Positions 56,552-64,000 of a stretch of 64,000 nt of DNA are shown piece after piece (within the stretch, counting starts at the first letter, position 1; each line of letters opens with the position of its first letter). The notes under the pieces are model-generated. The model made no database searches. It was not told the DNA's origin and worked only from the letters and a program-made list of their open reading frames with translations. Origin of the DNA: an uncultured Fidelibacterota bacterium (GTDB lineage Bacteria; Fidelibacterota; Marinisomatia; Marinisomatales; Marinisomataceae). The stretch is from positions 176,813 through 240,812 of the forward strand of contig CABZHT010000001.1 of NCBI GenBank assembly GCA_902525615.1, read 5' to 3'. A program made the position numbers and the translations under genes.

Positions 56552-57895
56552 TTATTTTGCTAGGGCGCCCATAGGGTCCCAAGGCTTTAATGGAATAGCC
56601 TCAGCATTTTGAAAGATATCATTTAATTCATCTGATAAATAATCTTTATGAACGACTACTTCATAGTTATACTCATCAAACCAATCATCAGACATAATAT
56701 GGTATCCTTTATTGCCTCCTTTATCTCCCCAACTATTTTCGACTCTCCATTTTATTGATTTTCCATTATTATCTAAGTCTACACCAGTAAATAGCATAGC
56801 ATGGGTCATTTGGCTCTGGCCATATTCTAATCTTTCTGCTTTATTCATTTTGAAGTCAGTGCTATAAAACATCTCATAATCAAATAAATCAGTATCCATA
56901 ACGCCTAAATCTCTATGAAAATGTTTACCAACATCACAACCAAACCATACAGGATTATCATCTTTAATTGATTTTATGCTCGCGTCTTTCATTACGTCAC
57001 TTTCAACATTTAAATATCTGATAGGACTTCCTTCAACGACATTTCCTAAATGTTCTACAGTATAAACTTTATTATACTCTTTATTACTCATTGGACAATT
57101 AATTAAACAAACATAATCATCGAGATTCAATCCAACATGATCTTCATAAAAAGATTGAGGAGTTAAATTATTGTACCTGCTAAATTTTTTATCTTTATCT
57201 CTTACTTGCCAATTAAAACTTTTTGGAGGAGTACCAAGATGCATTGATAGCATTTTAAAAATTTCTTCAATCATAGAATTTTTTAGCTGATTTAATGCTT
57301 CATTTGATGCGCCTTTTGAAAACTCTTTGCGAAGATCATGAGCATTTTCTCTTAGCTTTCTTGCAAGCATTTTATTCATTTCTGCTGATTGACTTGAAGA
57401 AAAAGATTCTGACATTTCTGCCTGCGGAATAACACCATATTTATTAATTAGGTTTTTCCACATATCCCATTGTCCTCCATCTTCTGTTGGAGTTTGAAGT
57501 AAATGCATAACAATTCTACTATCAAAATTCTCTTCAACAGTTGATAAAATTGATTCTAAGAAATAATTAGATTTTTCTAGCTTATCCCAAAACATAAAAT
57601 AGCTTTGAGAAAACTGAAAATCTTTAAGATTATGTTTTCTACCAAGGTAAACCCTAAAAAGATTGAGACCTGCAAATCCCCAGCATCTACCACTTGATTT
57701 TTGATTGGTGACTGGCATTTCTCCTGAAATAACATGAGAAAATGAATGATCTATTTTACGATATTTTTCCCAATCCATTGAAAGTTCATTAGAGTTGGTT
57801 TTAATCATCGCATTTCTAACTACTTTTACATGATTATCAGATGAATATTTTTCTCTTAATTGTTGAATTTGATCTTGTGATATTTTTTTTGACAT
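56552..57895 (-). CDS. Bleomycin hydrolase / aminopeptidase C (peptidase C1B)
   Basis: This 447-aa papain-fold cysteine aminopeptidase has the nucleophile in NQKSSGRCWGFAGLN (about residue 73). The catalytic His is in QMTHAMLFTGVD and the Asn in WRVENSWGDKGGNKGYH. The length and the GRCW context fit the hexameric PepC/bleomycin hydrolase family. No signal peptide is seen, so it is cytoplasmic and probably trims peptides. Confidence 0.94.
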   Translation of the reverse strand: MSKKISQDQIQQLREKYSSDNHVKVVRNAMIKTNSNELSMDWEKYRKIDHSFSHVISGEMPVTNQKSSGRCWGFAGLNLFRVYLGRKHNLKDFQFSQSYFMFWDKLEKSNYFLESILSTVEENFDSRIVMHLLQTPTEDGGQWDMWKNLINKYGVIPQAEMSESFSSSQSAEMNKMLARKLRENAHDLRKEFSKGASNEALNQLKNSMIEEIFKMLSMHLGTPPKSFNWQVRDKDKKFSRYNNLTPQSFYEDHVGLNLDDYVCLINCPMSNKEYNKVYTVEHLGNVVEGSPIRYLNVESDVMKDASIKSIKDDNPVWFGCDVGKHFHRDLGVMDTDLFDYEMFYSTDFKMNKAERLEYGQSQMTHAMLFTGVDLDNNGKSIKWRVENSWGDKGGNKGYHIMSDDWFDEYNYEVVVHKDYLSDELNDIFQNAEAIPLKPWDPMGALAK

Positions 57896-57908
57896 GTGAA
57901 TTCCTTCT

Positions 57909-58772
57909 TTATGAACCTCGTTTACCCCAAATCATTTTATTTTTAAGGGTTTCGTAATAATTATAATCTTCAAAAGTAATAAATTTTAAATGATGATTAG
58001 CTTGAGATAATTTTACTGTTGAACCTTTCGTAAAATTAATAATATTCTGTCCATCAGCAATTAGTTTCAAATCATTTTCAGACTCTTCGCTAAACCTAAA
58101 TTCTACTTCCACGTTTGATGGTAAAACTAATGGTCTCGATGTTAATGAATGGGGAGCAATAGGTGTAACAACTATTGAAAAAACATCTGGTTGAACAATT
58201 GGACCACCTGATGATAATGAGTAAGCAGTTGATCCTGTAGGCGTACTAATGATTATACCATCGGACTTGTAATCACTTACGTGCTGATTATCTATAAATA
58301 ATGATAATGAAGTCACTCTAAATGAAGTTTCGTTCTGTACAACAAAATCATTAACCGCATAATATAAATCTTCATTACTAGAAATTTTTGCGGATAAAAC
58401 TAATCTATCCTGAATCTTAAACTCATTTTTTTTAACAGATTCAAGCTTATCTATTAACACCTCAGGAGTAATTTGGGCTAAAAACCCTAATCCCCCTAAA
58501 TGAACGCCTAAAACTGGAACAGATGGATCTGAAAATATCCTAACTCCGGAAATAAGTGTTCCATCTCCTCCAAAACAAAGAAGAAAATCAACTTCAGGAG
58601 GATTTTGTGAAGAAAAGTATGAGACCTCTGAATCAATATCTATACTTTTTAATCGGTCGGCTAAATAAACTTCAAGATTATTATTATTTGCCCACTTTAG
58701 AGTATTTTGGACCAATGCTGGAACTTGGTCTTTTTCAGCATTAGCCCAGATAGCAAAACTTTTGACTTGCAT
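57909..58772 (-). CDS. nadK: NAD kinase
   Basis: This 287-aa kinase phosphorylates NAD to NADP. The signature LLCFGGDGTLISGVRIF is near residue 65, and SDGIIISTPTGSTAYSLSSG carries the NE/D-type NAD site. It starts 5 bp after the COX24-like small gene. Confidence 0.96.
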   Translation of the reverse strand: MQVKSFAIWANAEKDQVPALVQNTLKWANNNNLEVYLADRLKSIDIDSEVSYFSSQNPPEVDFLLCFGGDGTLISGVRIFSDPSVPVLGVHLGGLGFLAQITPEVLIDKLESVKKNEFKIQDRLVLSAKISSNEDLYYAVNDFVVQNETSFRVTSLSLFIDNQHVSDYKSDGIIISTPTGSTAYSLSSGGPIVQPDVFSIVVTPIAPHSLTSRPLVLPSNVEVEFRFSEESENDLKLIADGQNIINFTKGSTVKLSQANHHLKFITFEDYNYYETLKNKMIWGKRGS

Positions 58773-58777
58773 TGTAT

Positions 58778-58873
58778 TTATTTATTTTTTTTCTTATGTC
58801 TATCTGCTCTTAAACGTTTTTTACGTTTATGAGTATTCATTTTTCTTTTTTTTCTTTTTTTACCGCAAGGCAT
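58778..58873 (-). CDS. AURKAIP1/COX24-domain small basic protein
   Basis: This 31-aa ORF is not in the track: it opens MPCGKKRKKRKMNTHKRKKR and ends LRADRHKKKNK. A clear AAGGAG ribosome-binding site sits 6 nt before the ATG, overlapping the end of the HU gene. The MPCGKKRK...HKRKKRLR...RHKKK pattern is that of the short COX24/AURKAIP1 family common in FCB bacteria; a relative in mycobacteria is ribosomal protein bS22. A ribosomal role is likely but inferred. It lies between HU and nadK. Confidence 0.85.
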   Translation of the reverse strand: MPCGKKRKKRKMNTHKRKKRLRADRHKKKNK

Positions 58874-58883
58874 TTATTACTCC

Positions 58884-59174
58884 TTAATATTCAATTAATT
58901 TTTCATTTACTGTTTTTTTCATCAATTTTGATGGTTTAAAAACAGGTACATATCTTTCAGGTAGAAATATAGGATCTCCGGTTTTTGGATTTCGTGCTTT
59001 TTTTGGTAATCTATGTTTTGCACTAAATGTTCCAAATCCTCTTAATTCTATTTTTTCATTATTGCTCAATGCTCTGATTATTTCACCAAATGACTCATTT
59101 AAAACAGCTTCAACCTCAACCTTTGTTAGGCCAGTGGCATTAGCAACATTATCTACTATATCTTGTTTTATCAT
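58884..59174 (-). CDS. HU/IHF family DNA-binding protein
   Basis: The ATG at 59174 gives 96 aa starting MIKQDIVDNVANATGLTKVE; the track start is a TTG overlapping the LysM gene's stop. The DNA-binding arm ELRGFGTFSAKHRLPKKARNPKTG (quoted in part) and the VPVFKPSKLMKK end are HU/IHF signatures. It bends and compacts DNA. Which subclass it belongs to is not decided. Confidence 0.94.
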   Translation of the reverse strand: MIKQDIVDNVANATGLTKVEVEAVLNESFGEIIRALSNNEKIELRGFGTFSAKHRLPKKARNPKTGDPIFLPERYVPVFKPSKLMKKTVNEKLIEY

Positions 59175-59181
59175 TTTCAAG

Positions 59182-60927
59182 TTACTCAAAATAAATTGTT
59201 AGTTTTTGACCAGGATAAATTGTAGAAGATTTTATACTATTCCAACTCTTTATTTTTGAAACGGTCGTATCATTATTTTTAGCAATCGTACTCAAATTAT
59301 CCCCGACTTTAACAATATAAACATTTTTCTTTGGAGTATCCTTAACTGGTTGACCTTTAACAAATAATGTTAATTTTTGGCCGGGATAAATATTTGAACT
59401 AGATCCCATACTATTCCACTTTCTAATCTCGCTAGCTCTTGTATTGTAGTCTTCTGCAATATGTCCGAGAGTATCACCCTTATTAACAGTATAAATTTTC
59501 TTTTCAGGGTAGTTTGAATACAGACCGCCTTTAACTGGAATTTTAAGTCTTTGACCTACGGATAGTTTATTAATATTTGAAATATTATTTATTGTCTGAA
59601 GGTCTGCAACTAAAACTCTATATTTAGAAGCTATTGAAATCAGGTTCTCCCCTTTTTGAACTCTATGTTCTACTTTTTGAACTGCAAACTTTTCATCATC
59701 TGGAATAGCATTAAATTGTTTAAAAAAAGATTCTTTTTTTCCAAATGGAATATTTAAAGAATAAGAACCATTATTTGGAGTAGCTGGTTGTCTCAGTTCG
59801 GGATTCAGTTTTTTAATTGTACTGACTTTTGTACCTGCTGCTTTTGCTATTACATTTAGATCAGAACTCTTTTCAATTTTGACTTCATCATACTTCAAAG
59901 GATTATTTTTAGGAATTTTAAAACCATATTTTTCAGGATTTTGTAAAATTATGGCTGATGAAAGATAGTATGGGATATAATTCTTTGTATCTTTCGGTAA
60001 GGAGTATAATTGCCAATAATCTGAAGTTTCATGAAGTTTTAAAGCTCTATTTACTCTTCCAGGACCGGTATTATATGCTGCAAGAACTAAATACCAATCT
60101 TCAAACTCTTCATATAAATCTCTAAAATATTTAGCTGCAGCATGAGTTGATTTTATTGGGTCTTGTCTTTCATCAATATACCAATTTCTATTTAATCCAT
60201 ATTGCTTTCCTGTTGAATACATGAATTGCCATAAACCAACAGCTTTAGCCCTGGAAATAGCTTTGGGATCAAAGCCCGATTCAATCATGGAAACAACAAT
60301 TAACTCTTCAGGTAAATCATACTGCTCTAAGATTGGTAACATTAAATCTTTGTACTGTACATATCTTCTGAGCCATATGTTAAATCCTTTTCGGCCTTTA
60401 CCTTGAAAATACCTAATATAACTTTCAACTTGTGAATTTGTAACTAACGGTATATGTCCTTCTCTATCATCAATAATAGTAAATTTTGTCATACCCATTT
60501 CAATTGATTCATTTTCAGATGTCAATTCTGCTATATCTTTTCTTATTAAATCAGCTGTTAATATTTGAGTAGAACTATCAATGGTATTTAATCTAGTTGT
60601 ATAAATTTTAACAAAATCATCTTGAAATTTTTCAAATTCAATTTTATCTAATTCTTCTCTAACACCTATTTGTTCAACATCAGATAATAGATCAAAAACC
60701 TTTTTAATATTATACACAACTTCAACAGTATCTGAATTGACATCAGCGATAATTGCATCTGATAAAAATTGCTTGGCTTCGTCCAAAATAGAAGTAATTC
60801 TATTTGATGTCCCTAAAAAAGAAATTTCATCGGTATTCATGAATGGTTTTCTAGGTTTTTCTGAAAGATTTTGTCCAAAAATTATTGAGGACATAATTAT
60901 GGTAAATATTATTCTATTTTTTATCAT
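59182..60927 (-). CDS. LysM-containing lytic transglycosylase (MltD-like)
   Basis: This 581-aa exported protein has a signal peptide (residues 1-19, ending near FGQ). The SLT domain (about residues 195-310) holds SMIESGFDPKAISRAKAVGL, with the catalytic Glu, and LAAYNTGPGRVNRAL. Three LysM repeats follow at about 427-470, 477-521 and 535-581, each with a YxVxxGDxLxxIA opening, to bind peptidoglycan. The architecture is that of MltD, which cleaves glycan strands during wall remodelling. The N-terminal 190 residues are not recognised. Confidence 0.9.
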   Translation of the reverse strand: MIKNRIIFTIIMSSIIFGQNLSEKPRKPFMNTDEISFLGTSNRITSILDEAKQFLSDAIIADVNSDTVEVVYNIKKVFDLLSDVEQIGVREELDKIEFEKFQDDFVKIYTTRLNTIDSSTQILTADLIRKDIAELTSENESIEMGMTKFTIIDDREGHIPLVTNSQVESYIRYFQGKGRKGFNIWLRRYVQYKDLMLPILEQYDLPEELIVVSMIESGFDPKAISRAKAVGLWQFMYSTGKQYGLNRNWYIDERQDPIKSTHAAAKYFRDLYEEFEDWYLVLAAYNTGPGRVNRALKLHETSDYWQLYSLPKDTKNYIPYYLSSAIILQNPEKYGFKIPKNNPLKYDEVKIEKSSDLNVIAKAAGTKVSTIKKLNPELRQPATPNNGSYSLNIPFGKKESFFKQFNAIPDDEKFAVQKVEHRVQKGENLISIASKYRVLVADLQTINNISNINKLSVGQRLKIPVKGGLYSNYPEKKIYTVNKGDTLGHIAEDYNTRASEIRKWNSMGSSSNIYPGQKLTLFVKGQPVKDTPKKNVYIVKVGDNLSTIAKNNDTTVSKIKSWNSIKSSTIYPGQKLTIYFE

Positions 60928-60966
60928 AAAGTTGTGAAATTATCTGAATTAGTTTGGATAAGCAAG

Positions 60967-61431
60967 CTAGCGTTTTTTTATTTTATTAATATAATTTGTA
61001 CTACTATAGCCATCATAAAAACTTAGGGTTTTTACTTGACCTCCATTTTGCATTACTGTCTGGTAGCCAACAATATCTTCGATATTATAATCTCCTCCTT
61101 TGACAAGAATATCAGGTACAATGTCTTTTATTAAATTTTTTGGAGTTTGCTCCTCAAACATTATAACTAAATCAACTGACTCTATTGCTGATAATAAATT
61201 TGCTCTATCTTCGAAAGAATTTATGGGTCTATCTTCGCCCTTTAGTTCTTTTACTGAACTATCTGAATTAAGACCAATAATCAAAAAATCTCCAAGTTTT
61301 TTTGCTTGAGCTAAATATCTTATGTGACCAACATGCAATAGATCAAAGCAACCATTTGTGAAAACTATTTTCTTTCTTTCAGCCTTAATTATATTAATAA
61401 TTTCAATATTATCTTTGAGAAGAAATTGCAT
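60967..61431 (-). CDS. rfaE2: D-glycero-beta-D-manno-heptose 1-phosphate adenylyltransferase
   Basis: The ATG at 61431 gives 154 aa; the track starts at an upstream TTG inside plsC. The nucleotidyltransferase motif KIVFTNGCFDLLHVGHIRYL is followed by NSDSSVKELKGEDRPI and ILVKGGDYNIEDIVG, as in the C-terminal half of HldE. It activates heptose for lipopolysaccharide core, implying an LPS outer membrane. The kinase half (rfaE1) is not here. Confidence 0.92.
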   Translation of the reverse strand: MQFLLKDNIEIINIIKAERKKIVFTNGCFDLLHVGHIRYLAQAKKLGDFLIIGLNSDSSVKELKGEDRPINSFEDRANLLSAIESVDLVIMFEEQTPKNLIKDIVPDILVKGGDYNIEDIVGYQTVMQNGGQVKTLSFYDGYSSTNYINKIKKR

Positions 61432-61432
61432 T

Positions 61433-62131
61433 TTAATCAATCTTCATATTTTTAATGTTTGCTTTAATTTTTTCAGTCAAATAATCTCTATCATCAAAAG
61501 AATAATTTTCTGTAGTAATTGGTTCTCCAAACTCAAAACTTATGACACTTTTTGATATATCAAATAATTTTTTTTTGGACCAGCTGTAGGTTCCTGATAT
61601 TGCAACAGGTATTACAGGAATATCTGTGTTTATGGCAAAAATAGCTGCACCCTTCTTAAATGGTAAAAGCTCCCCATCGCTAGTTCTCGTTCCTTCTGGA
61701 AAAATAGCAACAGATCTTGGTATCTTTTTTATGTCATCCATTAGATTATTCATTGATTTCACAGCGTTATCATTATTTTTTCTATCAACAAAAATGAAAC
61801 CTGCCATATCTAAAATTGATTTAAAAATAGGTATTTTGCTAAGTTCGCTTTTTGCAATAAATACCGTATATCTGTTTACAGCAATGAATAAAAGGGGAAT
61901 ATCAATTAAGGAAGAGTGATTTGATGCAAAAACATAATTCCTATTTTGCAGATTATGCTTTCCTTTTACAACTAATTTAATGTTAAAAATAAATGATAAA
62001 GTTTTTCCCCAAATTACTCCAAAAAACTTAAAATTTTCTTTCTTACCAGTGAATAAAATTGTGAAGAAAGAACTAAGACCAAATAATAATGTCCAAAAAA
62101 TAAGATTTAAATAAATCCATATAATTCGCAA
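61433..62131 (-). CDS. plsC: 1-acyl-sn-glycerol-3-phosphate acyltransferase
   Basis: This 232-aa membrane-associated acyltransferase makes phosphatidic acid. The catalytic HX4D is in ASNHSSLIDIPLL, and the second motif is IFPEGTRTSDGELLPFKKGA. An N-terminal helix is at residues 6-28. The apparent start is TTG, directly after the serS stop (TAATTG), like miaA; no in-frame ATG precedes the conserved region closely enough. Confidence 0.92.
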   Translation of the reverse strand: MRIIWIYLNLIFWTLLFGLSSFFTILFTGKKENFKFFGVIWGKTLSFIFNIKLVVKGKHNLQNRNYVFASNHSSLIDIPLLFIAVNRYTVFIAKSELSKIPIFKSILDMAGFIFVDRKNNDNAVKSMNNLMDDIKKIPRSVAIFPEGTRTSDGELLPFKKGAAIFAINTDIPVIPVAISGTYSWSKKKLFDISKSVISFEFGEPITTENYSFDDRDYLTEKIKANIKNMKID

Positions 62132-63397
62132 TTATTTTATCTCCGAAATTTCCATGTAAGGCTGGAGACTTTTTGGAATACGAATACTTCCATCTTCTCT
62201 TTGGTGCGTTTCAATTAAAGCAGCAAAAATTCTTGGTGTTGCTAATCCTGATCCATTTAAAGTGTGTAGAAAATCAGTATTTCCATCAGAATTTTTATAC
62301 CTAATATTTCCTCTCCTTGATTGAAAATCTTCAAAATTACTACATGATGACACCTCTAACCATTTTTCTTCTCCAGGAGCCCATACTTCAAGATCAAAAC
62401 ACTTTGCAGCAGCAAAGCTCAAATCGCCAGTGCATAATTCAATTACTCTGTAATCAAGCTCCAACAAATCAAGAATATTTGTTGCTTGCTTTACCAAAGA
62501 ATCAAGTTCATCATAAGATTTTTCTGGTTCTACAAATTTGACTAATTCAACTTTATTGAATTGATGTACTCTTAGAAGTCCTCTGGTGTCTTTTCCATAA
62601 GATCCAGCTTCTCTTCTAAAGCATGCAGAGTATCCAAGGTAATATTTTGGCAAATTATCGATTGATAAAATATCATCTTTATGAATATTTGTTAATGAAA
62701 CCTCTGCAGTTGGGATCAAAAAAAGATCATCTTTTTCAATATGATACATATCCACTGAAAATTTTGGAAGTTGACCAGTAGTTAAAGCTGAATCTGGTTT
62801 TACTAAGAAAGGAGTAAAAAACTCCGTATAGTTAAAGTTTTTAAGATGATAATCAATCATTAAATTAATTAATGCCCTTTCAAGCAATGCCCCTTTACCT
62901 TTATAAAGAGGAAATCCACTGCCTGACATTTTTGCAGCTACTTCAAAATCAAGTATATCTAACTGCTTGCCAATTTCAATATGATTTTTAACATTAAAAT
63001 TAAGTTCTTTATTAGTCTTTTTTTCAACAACAACCACATTATCTTTTTCTGAAGAACCTTCAGGACATGATGAATGGGGTAAATTAGGTATTTCTAATAA
63101 TGCATCTTTTAAGGATGATGACAACTCTCTTTGTTCTTTTTCAAGCTCTTTAATTTTGTCAGAAAGAATCTTTAAATCAGCAAAAATATTTTCAGCAGAT
63201 TCTCCTTTAGATTTCAATATTCCGACTTCTTTAGATTTGCTATTCTGAACTGCTTGCAATTCATTAAGTTTTGTGGTTAGTGCTTTTAGATTATCGTCAA
63301 ATTTTAAAATACTATCGATGGAAATATTTTTATCTTTTTTTGCTAAAGATTTTAAAATTCTATCTGAATTGTTTCTTAATTGTTTTATGTCAAGCAT
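62132..63397 (-). CDS. serS: Seryl-tRNA synthetase
   Basis: This 421-aa class II synthetase has the N-terminal coiled-coil arm for the tRNA long variable arm (about residues 30-105). Motif 2 is CFRREAGSYGKDTRGLLRVH and motif 3 is LNGSGLATPRIFAALIE. TTGQLPKFSVDMYHIE is also characteristic. It is followed directly by plsC. Confidence 0.97.
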   Translation of the reverse strand: MLDIKQLRNNSDRILKSLAKKDKNISIDSILKFDDNLKALTTKLNELQAVQNSKSKEVGILKSKGESAENIFADLKILSDKIKELEKEQRELSSSLKDALLEIPNLPHSSCPEGSSEKDNVVVVEKKTNKELNFNVKNHIEIGKQLDILDFEVAAKMSGSGFPLYKGKGALLERALINLMIDYHLKNFNYTEFFTPFLVKPDSALTTGQLPKFSVDMYHIEKDDLFLIPTAEVSLTNIHKDDILSIDNLPKYYLGYSACFRREAGSYGKDTRGLLRVHQFNKVELVKFVEPEKSYDELDSLVKQATNILDLLELDYRVIELCTGDLSFAAAKCFDLEVWAPGEEKWLEVSSCSNFEDFQSRRGNIRYKNSDGNTDFLHTLNGSGLATPRIFAALIETHQREDGSIRIPKSLQPYMEISEIK

Positions 63398-63413
63398 GAG
63401 ATAATTTACTCAT

Positions 63414-64000
63414 TTAATCATATATATCTACATTTATAGTATCAATTAATTTCTTATTGTTCTGAATATTAAAAACATAACTACCTAAAGTATCAGGCTC
63501 AAACTGACTAAAATAATATCCAGAAATAGGATTATATAATAGCTTAATTTTACTTATTACTTCATCATTCATTAAAATTTCAGCTTGAAGATTTTTGACT
63601 TCAGAATCTACCACATTGGAGTAACCATAAATAAATATAGGTTCGTTAAGCTTACTATATTTATTTGCAATGTGAAATGAGTATTGAATATCAGAATCAA
63701 GTAAAATCCAATCAATTATTTCATTTAATTCTGAAATATAATTTTTTGAAATGTTAAATATATCATTTATAACAATAAATGATGATTTGAATGAGCCATT
63801 TTGGTTTCTAGAAAAATTATTAAAATCATTTAAATTTATATCTTCATCATATTTAATATTAAAGATAGGGAAAAAATCTTTTATGACGTTAGTATCCTGA
63901 TCTGATCGAGAATTCATAACTAAAGAACTGTTCTCAGAAATGATTTTCTTTAAAAATAATTTAAGCCATTTATCTGAAACTGGTTTTGATGGAAAATTAT
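63414..64000 (-). CDS. Unknown protein, C-terminal part (5' end outside window)
   Basis: The track starts this ORF at 63917, but the frame stays open upstream to position 64000 (NFPSKPVSDKWLKLFLKKII precedes the M), so the gene runs in from beyond the right edge. At least 195 residues are visible. The C-terminal half looks beta-rich (IFIYGYSNVVDSEVKNLQAE, then IKLLYNPISGYYFSQFEPD, then a last TINVDIYD strand), like an Ig-type accessory domain. A weak resemblance to C-terminal regions of Bat/VWA-type membrane proteins is possible. It ends 16 bp before serS; no function can be assigned. Confidence 0.5.
   Translation of the reverse strand, partial: NFPSKPVSDKWLKLFLKKIISENSSLVMNSRSDQDTNVIKDFFPIFNIKYDEDINLNDFNNFSRNQNGSFKSSFIVINDIFNISKNYISELNEIIDWILLDSDIQYSFHIANKYSKLNEPIFIYGYSNVVDSEVKNLQAEILMNDEVISKIKLLYNPISGYYFSQFEPDTLGSYVFNIQNNKKLIDTINVDIYD

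Noticed and set aside
1-64000. CRISPR arrays, rRNA, tRNA, insertion sequences
   Set aside because: No regularly spaced repeats, rRNA segments, cloverleaf genes or transposase ORFs were seen; almost all sequence is protein coding.

Overview
The window is an AT-rich, gene-dense bacterial chromosome segment. I find no rRNA, tRNA, CRISPR array, insertion sequence or prophage in it. Nearly every gene lies on the minus strand in long runs with stop/start overlaps (ATGA, TAATG, ATGAGTAA). Only three genes are on the plus strand: a class II ribonucleotide reductase, a small NqrM-like protein and a proline dehydrogenase. The gene set suggests a free-living marine Gram-negative bacterium of the FCB superphylum. 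It includes Na+-NQR with NhaD, Lol-type lipoprotein export, heptose activation, a fused indolepyruvate oxidoreductase, B12-dependent enzymes, a Bat-like MoxR/DUF58 block and a COX24-type small basic protein. Candidatus Marinimicrobia (SAR406) is my best guess, by inference only; no marker in the window proves it.

Layout. 1-1250: 3'-truncated fused indolepyruvate:ferredoxin oxidoreductase, divergent from nrdJ (1535-3910) across a 284-bp leader with three small hairpins. 3923-6653: frr, tsf, rpsB, rpsI, rplM, with a plausible promoter before rplM. 6722-11420: pyrC, pyrB, miaA, an M50 protease and a Xer recombinase. 11423-14195: gcvH, accC, accB, efp. 14223-18150: a BatD-like lipoprotein, DUF58, MoxR and an AsmA/TamB-like protein. 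18194-25713: dnaK, a LolD/LolC/LolE-like exporter, lysS, and prfB with its programmed +1 frameshift. 25704-33768: a PNPOx-UbiA fusion, cdaA, folP, ftsH, tilS, a metallo-hydrolase and a type II (archaeal-type) GAPDH-like enzyme. 33787-38247: cytochrome c maturation genes ccmE, F, A, B, C, D plus an extra 29-aa membrane peptide; CcmE carries Cys in place of the haem-binding His. 38251-46842: an isobutyryl-CoA-mutase-like large subunit, dxs, pdxT, pdxS, ispH, nrnA, a cobalamin adenosyltransferase and nhaD. 46911-53827: nqrM (plus), then apbE and nqrF-A (minus). 53917-64000: an FNR-like flavoprotein, proline dehydrogenase, a YdjM-like protein, bleomycin hydrolase, nadK, the COX24-like protein, HU, a LysM transglycosylase, hldE-C/rfaE2, plsC, serS and a 5'-truncated unknown.

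How the parts fit. Na+-NQR builds a sodium gradient, ApbE and the NqrM-like protein mature its flavin and iron centres, and NhaD exchanges Na+ for H+. The cobalamin adenosyltransferase can supply coenzyme B12 to both NrdJ and the acyl-CoA mutase. The Ccm cluster looks like the variant system with a CxxxY CcmE and no CcmG/CcmH nearby. Most of the rest is core information processing, pyrimidine, fatty-acid, PLP and isoprenoid synthesis, and envelope maintenance. I see no large undescribed multi-gene system. The items most worth a second look are the variant Ccm cluster with its extra peptide, the mutase active-site swap, the PNPOx-UbiA fusion, the type II GAPDH-like enzyme and the small genes absent from the ORF track.
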